Below are positions 7,939-14,519 of a stretch of 64,000 nucleotides of DNA, one piece after another; the first letter of the stretch is position 1, and the number at the start of each line of letters is the position of its first letter. The stretch is from Spirosoma sp. SC4-14 (GTDB taxonomy: Bacteria > Bacteroidota > Bacteroidia > Cytophagales > Spirosomataceae), in contig NZ_CP147518.1 of the NCBI RefSeq assembly GCF_037201965.1, positions 2,603,001 to 2,667,000 of the forward strand, in the 5' to 3' direction. A model generated the notes under the pieces. That model ran no database searches and was not told the origin of the DNA. It saw only the letters and a program-made list of their open reading frames with translations. Both the position numbers and the translations under genes were made by a program.

Positions 7939-8787
7939 CTAGGCCAGATTTTTCAGGAATTCTCCCAAACTAACCGGCGTTCGGCCCAACAGCTTTTCCA
8001 GCGTTATATCGGGCTTGTTGAAATCATTCTGCTTCATGCCTTCGGCCATGCCCGCATAGAGCGTGGCGATAGGAGCAGGCAGATGTTTGAGCAATTCGGC
8101 TTCATACGCACTGTTTGGAATATCGATGTACGCCACCGGTTTGCCGTTGTGGCTCAATGCTTCGGCAATGTCGCCAAAAGACCAGGCCGTAGGCGCGCCA
8201 ATCTCATAGACCTGGTTCTCATGACCGTCGGTAGTCAATGCTTTGGCGAGACCTTCGGCAATGTCGGCACGAAGCACAAAACTAACCTTACCATCACCGG
8301 CCGGATAGTAGAGCTTACCCGATTGTGCCGCATCGCCAATAACCATCGGCAAAATATCCAGATAGAGATTGTTGCGGAAAATGGTATACGTTAGCCCAGA
8401 CTCTTTCAGCACATTTTCGGTATGAAAATGGTCAATAGCAGCTCCAAACAGCGCATTGGCCGATGGACTCGGCGAACTGGTATAGAAAACGTGCTTAACC
8501 CCGGCTTCTTTAGCAGCCTCGATAACGGTAGTATGCTGACGAATGCGTTCTTCACCAATGGTAGAACCAGAAATAAGGACTAATTTATCAACCCCGGCCA
8601 GACTGGAAACCAGTGTGGCAGAGTCGTCATAATCACCTTTTCGAACCTGAATGCCTTTGGCAGAAAGGTCGGTGACTTTTTCGGGATCTCTAACAAGAGC
8701 AACCAGCGTTTCGGGGCTGGTTTGGGTTACTAAAAATTCGAGCGTGGCTTTTCCCAGATGGCCAGAAGCGCCAGTTATTGCAATCAT
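7939..8787 (-). CDS. NmrA-like NAD(P)-binding reductase (quinone oxidoreductase 2 type)
   Basis: A 282-residue atypical short-chain dehydrogenase. The nucleotide-binding motif is TGASGHLG at residues 5-12, followed by VALVRDPEKV, where the arginine usually prefers NADPH. The length and the VFYTSSPSP and TIFRNNLY segments fit the NmrA/QorB/YtfG group, which reduces quinones or senses NAD(P) state. It is divergent from an HxlR regulator. In many bacteria such pairs respond to electrophiles or quinones, and the shared intergenic region has a readable operator. Confidence 0.85.
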   Translation of the reverse strand: MIAITGASGHLGKATLEFLVTQTSPETLVALVRDPEKVTDLSAKGIQVRKGDYDDSATLVSSLAGVDKLVLISGSTIGEERIRQHTTVIEAAKEAGVKHVFYTSSPSPSANALFGAAIDHFHTENVLKESGLTYTIFRNNLYLDILPMVIGDAAQSGKLYYPAGDGKVSFVLRADIAEGLAKALTTDGHENQVYEIGAPTAWSFGDIAEALSHNGKPVAYIDIPNSAYEAELLKHLPAPIATLYAGMAEGMKQNDFNKPDITLEKLLGRTPVSLGEFLKNLA

Positions 8788-8812
8788 TGTGTGTGCTGGT
8801 TATATTTGTGTC

Positions 8813-8851
8813 TTAGTTACTTTTGGTAACTCAAAAGTATTTAGTAACTAA
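8813..8851. promoter_or_regulatory. Operator with repeated GTTAC/GTAAC half-sites
   Basis: Three half-sites, at 8816-8820 (GTTAC), 8826-8830 (GTAAC) and 8844-8848 (GTAAC). The last lies in the perfect 11-bp palindrome TTAGTAACTAA (8841-8851). They overlap the -7 box and spacer of the reductase promoter, the expected place for repression by the adjacent HxlR protein. Confidence 0.65.
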
Positions 8852-8862
8852 AGTATACACAA
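8832..8862 (-). promoter_or_regulatory. Promoter of the NmrA-like gene
   Basis: On the minus strand: TTG at 8860-8862, exactly 20 nt, then TACTTTTG at 8832-8839. This is a full match to the Bacteroidota TTG-N19-21-TAnnTTTG form. The 5' leader would be about 40 nt. Confidence 0.75.
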
Positions 8863-8889
8863 GAAGGCATTTATTTGTAAGTCAGGAAC

Positions 8890-9336
8890 ATGGACAGAAC
8901 TATTGTTGATAATCAGCAGGATGATCTGCAAAAAAAATTGCAAAATATTTTGAAAAGAACCGGGCCGTTGCTGTCGTCCTGTCCAATTCGAAATATTCTG
9001 GATCGGTTTAGCGATAAATGGTCAACTTTATCGATCATTCATCTGGGCGATGCCGGAACCCTTCGTTTCAACGAACTGAAGAAACGAATCGATGGTGTAT
9101 CGCAACGGATGCTTACCGTAACGCTTCGAACCCTCGAACGCGACGGGCTGGTGAAACGCCGGGTCTATGCCGAAATTCCGCCCCGCGTCGAATACGAACT
9201 GACCGATCTGGGTCGTAGTTTACTGGTGCAGATTATCGAGCTGGGCGATTGGGCCAGCAACCACAGCCAACAGATTATACAGGCCCGCGAGCGTTATGAC
9301 ACCCGCGAGCGTAATGTTGTGATGGCAGAGTTGTAG
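8890..9336 (+). CDS. HxlR family winged-helix regulator
   Basis: A 148-residue DNA-binding protein. It has the HxlR core: CPIRNILDRFSDKWS, where the cysteine at the start of the domain is a common redox or electrophile sensor, then FNELKKRIDGVSQRML as the recognition helix region, and TLERDGLVKRRVYAEIPP as the wing. The N-terminal extension of about 30 residues is polar. It is divergent from the NmrA-like reductase and probably controls it and itself through the half-sites between them. Confidence 0.88.
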   Translation: MDRTIVDNQQDDLQKKLQNILKRTGPLLSSCPIRNILDRFSDKWSTLSIIHLGDAGTLRFNELKKRIDGVSQRMLTVTLRTLERDGLVKRRVYAEIPPRVEYELTDLGRSLLVQIIELGDWASNHSQQIIQARERYDTRERNVVMAEL

Positions 9337-9341
9337 CTGTG

Positions 9342-9823
9342 TTAGTTTCGATTTAGCCAGCTTTCCAGAATAGCGGCCTGGCGTTTATTGGGGTTTGGAA
9401 GGCGGGTGATCTGGAAACTCCGTTCCGATTTCTTTGTCGGGACAATTGTTTTTTCTTCGGTTTGTCCACCTTAATAAACGAGCAGTTTCAGGGTTTCATC
9501 GGGTCTGGAGGCTTTCATGGCAGCCAACGTAGCGGGCAGATCATTGACTTTTGGCAGTACGGCGCCACTACGGATTCCGGCTTTCCAGGCTGGTGATTCC
9601 CAGTCGATGCTCGAAATGAGCAGGCTATCTGCTTTTGGCTGAAGGTTTAAACCCGTCCAGGCAGCGGGCATTTCGCGGAGCGTTGTGTCGATGGCTAAAT
9701 TAGTTCAGTTTCGGTCATAAGTCCGGCTCTGTGCAGAATCAGGTATTCGAAATAAACCGTAAATCCTTCCGATACCCAAAGCATATTGGTTCGGTTTTCT
9801 TGTTTCATAGCTGTTTTTCACCC
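9342..9823 (-). pseudogene. Decayed M61 family (glycyl aminopeptidase-like) peptidase gene
   Basis: Reading the minus strand gives two separated pieces of an M61 peptidase. The first (about 9700-9808) encodes LWVSEGFTVYFEYLI, the conserved post-HExxH segment carrying the glutamate zinc ligand. The second (9342 to about 9705), in another frame, is the C-terminal PDZ domain, with WTGLNLQPKADSLLIS and ESPAWKAGIRSGAVLP. It has an in-frame TAA at 9471-9473, and beyond that stop coding sense resumes to KRQAAILESWLNRN and a second TAA at 9342-9344. The N-terminal half with HExxH is missing and about 300 residues between the pieces are deleted. Confidence 0.8.
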
Positions 9824-9877
9824 ACAAATTCCGGAACCGCGATTCTTGGACGAAAAACAGCTATGAAACAAGAAAAC
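9794..9877. repeat. Perfect 25-bp inverted repeat with 34-nt loop
   Basis: Arms 9794-9818 and 9853-9877 are exact reverse complements. The left arm, read on the minus strand, is part of the M61 remnant (codons for MKQEN). The right arm is the same sequence copied in inverted orientation, so it looks like a rearrangement scar at the broken end of the pseudogene. From 9878 to 10085 I see no gene. Confidence 0.8.
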
Positions 9878-10085
9878 GGGCGAGCATGTGTGCCGGAAGG
9901 AACACGCGTTCGCAGGCCAGAATTAAAAAATAAGTAAATCGATAAGCTGGCTCGTTTTGGCACGCTTACTGCTTTGAAATCAGACGTTTGTTGTTTATAT
10001 TTACCTCCCCAATTTCCAACAGACAACCATACTAATGATGTCGGTTTGGGGATAAAACATAAACCAAACCGGCAATACAAACCGC

Positions 10086-10766
10086 ATGAAGCGACGTTCC
10101 ATTTCGAATCAACTCCAGATCGATTTTCTGGCCGCATTCCGCCGGATGCTTATTAGCCTGGGCAGTGCCGAAAACCTGCCCGTCAATGAAAGTTTGTTTA
10201 TGCGCATGACCGACCAGTGGGAAAGCACTCAGGTTATGCCTGCTGATTTGTTGTTTCATAAAAGCCCAATCGAAGCGGTTGTGTTCCGGCTTCAAAAAAC
10301 CGATGAGCGGTTGCAGTTTCCCCATGAGCTCATTGCCGGAGAACTTCGGGGTGAGCAGGGATTAACCGGTTTTTCGGCTAAGTTTCGCGAACAGGGCTGG
10401 GTTATTTTACCTGCCGAACTATCGGCAATGTATAAGAATCTGTTTCTGAATATTCTGGGGGCGTCAATTGGCCTCGAATACCTCTATCCTTCGCGGGTTG
10501 AGCTACTGGCCGAAGCCGAGCGGGTTGCCCTGGCGGCTATGCTGCCAGAAGAAGAAGTGCGTAAATTCTTTGGCCTTCGTCTGTCGAAATTTCCGGATAG
10601 TTTTCGTAGCGAAGTAGCCAACTATTTCAATCTGCCCTTCGATTATGTGCTGAAACGCGCCAACCACCTGGGTCTGGTATCGGAGCAGGTGATTGAAGAA
10701 GTTCGGTCCAGCACCCAATCGCTGCGTCCGGCGCTGCGTCGCCCACAAAGTAGTCGAGCCGCGTAG
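10086..10766 (+). CDS. IrrE/ImmA-like protein without HExxH
   Basis: A 226-residue soluble protein. Its C-terminal half looks like the end of ImmA/IrrE metallopeptidases: AEAERVALAAMLPEEEVRKF, then FRSEVANYFNLPFDYVLKR and a terminal helix ending ANHLGLVS. In true members the HExxH motif lies just before this part; here the place holds MYKNLFLNILGASIGLEYL, with no zinc-binding histidines. It is thus either a degenerate regulatory member or a convergent helical protein. The function is unknown, and no partner XRE regulator is adjacent. Confidence 0.55.
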   Translation: MKRRSISNQLQIDFLAAFRRMLISLGSAENLPVNESLFMRMTDQWESTQVMPADLLFHKSPIEAVVFRLQKTDERLQFPHELIAGELRGEQGLTGFSAKFREQGWVILPAELSAMYKNLFLNILGASIGLEYLYPSRVELLAEAERVALAAMLPEEEVRKFFGLRLSKFPDSFRSEVANYFNLPFDYVLKRANHLGLVSEQVIEEVRSSTQSLRPALRRPQSSRAA

Positions 10767-10842
10767 GTCAGATTGCCTGACAATGACAGCTGCGTGTCCT
10801 TTCGCTAAAGCAGCTCAAAACTTAATAAACTTTATTTATATT

Positions 10843-10883
10843 CAGCCGGTTAACGTTGCGTACGTACTTAGCCGGCTGTTTTT
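10843..10883 (+). terminator. Intrinsic-type terminator abutting the PEBP start codon
   Basis: CAGCCGG (10843-10849) pairs with CCGGCTG (10872-10878), followed by a T-run to 10883. The next base is the A of the ATG of the PEBP gene. Confidence 0.6.
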
Positions 10884-11477
10884 ATGCGCTCTTCTACGAG
10901 AATTCTTCTGGGATTGATCGTCCTGTTTGGGTTATTTATGGTCGTAATGCATTATCGGGCAAAGGGCCAACGCGACGATGAAGAGGCTTATCTGGCAACA
11001 TTGCATAAGAATATTGCCCTGTCCAGTAGTTCATTTCCACCCAATGGCGATATGCCCGTAAACTGTAGCTGTCGTGGTGCAGAGGCATCGCCCGCTTTAG
11101 CCTGGGAAAATAATTTGCCCGATACCCAATCATATGTACTATTGGCGACGGACTACGACGTGCCCACACCGACATTGCCTATCTTTAATATCTCCCACTG
11201 GGTGCTTTACAACCTCCCGGCTTCGGTCAGAAGTATTCCTGAAGCCGTTACAGCGGAGCAAATGCAATTGCTGGGAGGGAAAATAGGTAAAAACTCTGCC
11301 GGGAATCTCAAATTTATTGGCCCTTGCCCACCTGCCGGGCGCCATGCTTATTGGTTTCGGATCTACGCCCTCGATGAATCGCTCTCCTTTACCGATGTTC
11401 CGACGAAGCAGCAGGTTATTGAAGCCATGAAAGGCCATATTCTTGGCTATGGAGAGTTAAGGGGGTATTTCGAATAG
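10884..11477 (+). CDS. YbhB/YbcL family (PEBP-like) protein
   Basis: A 197-residue protein with an N-terminal hydrophobic segment (residues 6-22) acting as a membrane anchor or uncleaved signal. A phosphatidylethanolamine-binding-like fold follows: ATDYDVPTP and ISHWVLYNLP form the ligand pocket, and GPCPPAGRHAYWFRIYALDE is the conserved second motif. Bacterial members bind anionic ligands and their biological role is mostly unknown. A terminator-like hairpin ends directly before the ATG, so expression may depend on read-through or on a promoter within the hairpin. Confidence 0.82.
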   Translation: MRSSTRILLGLIVLFGLFMVVMHYRAKGQRDDEEAYLATLHKNIALSSSSFPPNGDMPVNCSCRGAEASPALAWENNLPDTQSYVLLATDYDVPTPTLPIFNISHWVLYNLPASVRSIPEAVTAEQMQLLGGKIGKNSAGNLKFIGPCPPAGRHAYWFRIYALDESLSFTDVPTKQQVIEAMKGHILGYGELRGYFE

Positions 11478-11781
11478 TATTGCCTTCTGCCAGAACTAGT
11501 TAACCTGCCTCCGGGAGCTGCCTTCGGGTAGCAGAAACGGAAAACCCACTCTTTTTCCATAAAAATAGTTGGAAATAAGAGCAGGCTTTCCGTTTCTTTG
11601 TGATAAATCTATTAAATCAATAGATTATAAGTACTAATAGTCTATCTAATACCGGGAGTAATCGGAGAATAGGTAGCAATGCAAAACCACCCAGTCATGT
11701 ACATAGGCTGAAAGGCCGATGGCAGCCATGAAATGTCTATTGCATGACCTTAAAAACTATATAACCTGTCAAATAAATAGA
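11478..11781. other. Gap before the first TonB receptor, with two hairpins
   Basis: GCTGCC-TTCG-GGTAGC at 11517-11532 is a UUCG-loop hairpin that probably ends the PEBP transcript. A second inverted repeat has 10-bp arms at 11534-11543 and 11587-11596. The rest is A/T-rich and should hold the receptor promoter. No exact TAnnTTTG box was found. Confidence 0.5.
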
Positions 11782-14349
11782 ATGAAGCAAATTTTAACAT
11801 CATCGTTTCTGATTGGGGCCTTACTGATCCCGTTCGCACTATCTGCTCAGCATGCACCCGTTATCAACTCAACTGTTTCTGGGAAAATCATCGATGCCCG
11901 CACCAAAGAACTATTGGTTGGGGCAACAGTAACCATCAAAGGAACAACCAATGGCAGCACTACCGATCTGGAGGGACAATTTAAACTGCTTACTGGCCAG
12001 AAGCTTCCATTTACGGTTGTGGTCTCTTTTGTAGGGTATCAGACAAAAGAAGTTGTTATGACTGATAATCAGACCGAAATCCAGCTCGAAGAAGCCGCCA
12101 ATCAGTTGGCCGATGTCGTCATTACATCCCGGCGTCGTCAGGAATCGTCGCAGGATGTACCCATTCCGATTTCAATTGTGGGCGGTACTCGTGCCGAAGA
12201 TGCCGGAGCTTTTAATGTAAATCGCCTGAAAGAGCTGGTACCAACTGTACAGTTATATTCCTCCAATGCTCGCAATACTACGCTTAATATTCGGGGGTTG
12301 GGTTCTACATTCGGCTTAACCAACGATGGTATCGACCCTGGGGTTGGCTTTTATGTCGATGGGGTTTACTATGCTCGTCCGGCGGCTACGGCACTCGATT
12401 TTATCGATATTGAACAGGTAGAGGTATTAAGAGGCCCGCAGGGAACCTTGTTTGGGAAAAACACAACGGCGGGCGCTTTTAATATTTCAACGCGACCGGC
12501 GGGTTTTACGCCGAGTGGAAGTTTTGAGCTGAGTTATGGCAACTACGGATTCATTCAGGCAAAAGGTTCGCTGACGGGCCCCTTGAGCAGTAAGCTGGCA
12601 GCCCGTATATCGTTTACCGGAACGCAGCGAAATGGTTTGTTCTACAATGTGCACACCCAGGAGCGTATTAATGACATTAACAATATTGGAGTGCGGGGGC
12701 AACTGTTGTATACGCCTTCCGACAACGTAAAATTTACCCTGATCGCAGATGTTTCCGATCAGAAGCCCAATGGGTACGGTTGGCCAATAGCGGGGGTTGT
12801 CGCCACAAAACGAGCTGCCTACCGTCAGTTTAATGCCATAATTGCCGATTTGAACTATACAATCCCTTACACGAGTGCTTTTCAACGGATCGTTGACCTC
12901 GACACACCCTCAAAGGCCGATAATCAGCTTGGGGGTGTATCGTTGAACGCCGACATTAAGCTAGGTTCTGGAACGCTGACGTCTACAACAGCCTGGCGAT
13001 ACTGGAAATGGGACCCGCTGAACGATCGGGATTATATTGGATTACCAGTTTTCACCATTTCGTCTGGCAATTCGGTCCATAACCAGTGGTCGCAGGAAAT
13101 ACGGTATGCTGGTAAAGTATCTGCTAAATTAAATGGCGTTGTTGGGGTATTTGGGCTTTGGCAGGATTTGAAATCCGATCCTGTTCAGACCGAAGAAGCC
13201 GGTTCGGCCCAGTGGCGGTTTGCCCAAAGTTCCATTAGCCCGCTCTGGCAAACACCGGGTCTGTTCGATAATTTTGGTATCCATACGACCAACCGAATTC
13301 AAAGCACAAGTCTGGCTATTTTTGGCCAGGCCGACTGGGCCATAACCGATCAGATTCACCTATTACCCGGAATCCGGTATAATTATGACCGGAAAATTGC
13401 CAACTATAAACGTGAGACCTATGGCGGGCTTCAGACTACCGACGCTGCGTTGCTGGCCCTGAAGAATGCTGTTTATACTAATCAGGCGTTCGATACGGAT
13501 GTATCGTCGGGTAATTTATCTGGACAATTAACGCTGCAATACAAAATCAATAGGTCGATCAATGCATTCGGGACCTTCTCGATAAGCTACAAACCTGTAG
13601 GTGTTAACATTGGCGGTTTGCCAACAGCGAATGGACAGGTATTACTCGATCTGGCTAAAGTGAAGCCTGAGTTTGTAACCCATCGCGAATTAGGGATCAA
13701 AACAAGACCTACGCCCAACTCACTCCTGAATGTGGTGTTCCATTATACCGATATTAAAGACTACCAGACCCAGGTGCAAACGCCGGAACCGGGCGTAAAC
13801 CGGGGCTATCTGGCCAATGCCGAAAAGGTGCGTGTGTTGGGAGTTGAAGTAGATGGAAACATACGGGTGGCCAATCGATTGACACTGAATGCGGCCCTGG
13901 CGTATACCGATGGACTATATGTGTCATTTAAAAATGCGCCCGTACCCCTCGAAGAAGTCGGTGGCGAACAGGCTTTTAAAGATATTTCGGGAGGTGTGTT
14001 GCCAGGGATCTCCAAATGGTCGGGTTCGGTAGGGGGCGAAGTGACTGCCAAAGGGCAGCTCATTAGCTTAAAAGGAAATTACTTTTTTGGTGTTGATGCC
14101 TTCTATCGGTCAACATTTTCATCGAGTCCATCGCCTTCTCAGTATTTAAATATTGATGGTTATAGTCTGGCGAATAGCCGCCTTGGGTTTAGAGCATCGA
14201 CCGGAATTTCGGTTTTTCTGTGGGGACGCAACTTGTCCAATACCAATTATTATGAGCAGTTGCTGGCGGCTCCCGGAAGTGCCGGGCATTATGCAGGCAT
14301 CGTAGGCGATCCGCGCACCTATGGCATTACGTTCCGGTATACATTCTGA
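11782..14349 (+). CDS. TonB-dependent receptor
   Basis: An 855-residue outer-membrane receptor. A signal peptide (MKQILTSSFLIGALL, cleaved near residue 23) is followed by a carboxypeptidase-regulatory-like domain (GKIIDARTKELLVGATVTIK, about residues 35-110). Then come a plug domain (RLKELVPTVQL, IRGLGSTFG, VEVLRGPQGTLFGKNT) and a 22-strand barrel that ends, as usual, in aromatic F (ITFRYTF). The plug style resembles siderophore/FecA-like receptors rather than SusC; no SusD gene is near. The start at 11782 is chosen for the signal peptide. A second receptor and a ThuA gene follow on the same strand, suggesting uptake of one class of nutrient. Confidence 0.9.
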   Translation: MKQILTSSFLIGALLIPFALSAQHAPVINSTVSGKIIDARTKELLVGATVTIKGTTNGSTTDLEGQFKLLTGQKLPFTVVVSFVGYQTKEVVMTDNQTEIQLEEAANQLADVVITSRRRQESSQDVPIPISIVGGTRAEDAGAFNVNRLKELVPTVQLYSSNARNTTLNIRGLGSTFGLTNDGIDPGVGFYVDGVYYARPAATALDFIDIEQVEVLRGPQGTLFGKNTTAGAFNISTRPAGFTPSGSFELSYGNYGFIQAKGSLTGPLSSKLAARISFTGTQRNGLFYNVHTQERINDINNIGVRGQLLYTPSDNVKFTLIADVSDQKPNGYGWPIAGVVATKRAAYRQFNAIIADLNYTIPYTSAFQRIVDLDTPSKADNQLGGVSLNADIKLGSGTLTSTTAWRYWKWDPLNDRDYIGLPVFTISSGNSVHNQWSQEIRYAGKVSAKLNGVVGVFGLWQDLKSDPVQTEEAGSAQWRFAQSSISPLWQTPGLFDNFGIHTTNRIQSTSLAIFGQADWAITDQIHLLPGIRYNYDRKIANYKRETYGGLQTTDAALLALKNAVYTNQAFDTDVSSGNLSGQLTLQYKINRSINAFGTFSISYKPVGVNIGGLPTANGQVLLDLAKVKPEFVTHRELGIKTRPTPNSLLNVVFHYTDIKDYQTQVQTPEPGVNRGYLANAEKVRVLGVEVDGNIRVANRLTLNAALAYTDGLYVSFKNAPVPLEEVGGEQAFKDISGGVLPGISKWSGSVGGEVTAKGQLISLKGNYFFGVDAFYRSTFSSSPSPSQYLNIDGYSLANSRLGFRASTGISVFLWGRNLSNTNYYEQLLAAPGSAGHYAGIVGDPRTYGITFRYTF

Positions 14350-14436
14350 ATTGGTCATTGATTATGGGAGTAGTCGAATGACAAAAAAGGTCCTTAAGTA
14401 GAAATTAAGGTTCTATCCTAAGTTTTGCCCTGCTTC

Positions 14437-14480
14437 AAGCTGCTCGTGTTTACTAAACGCGGGCAGCTTTTGTAATTTTA
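14437..14480 (+). terminator. Rho-independent terminator
   Basis: AAGCTGCTCGTGT (from 14437) pairs with ACGCGGGCAGCTT (to 14469) with G-U pairs, followed by a T-rich tail to 14480. It separates the two TonB receptor genes into separate transcripts. Confidence 0.65.
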
Positions 14481-14519
14481 AGGCGTTTTATCCTGCTATA
14501 TTTTTAATACTACTCACCT

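Noticed and set aside
9731..9937. A plus-strand frame ending CVPEGTRVRRPELKNK
   Set aside because: It crosses the M61 remnant and the inverted repeat in the wrong strand and has no family features.
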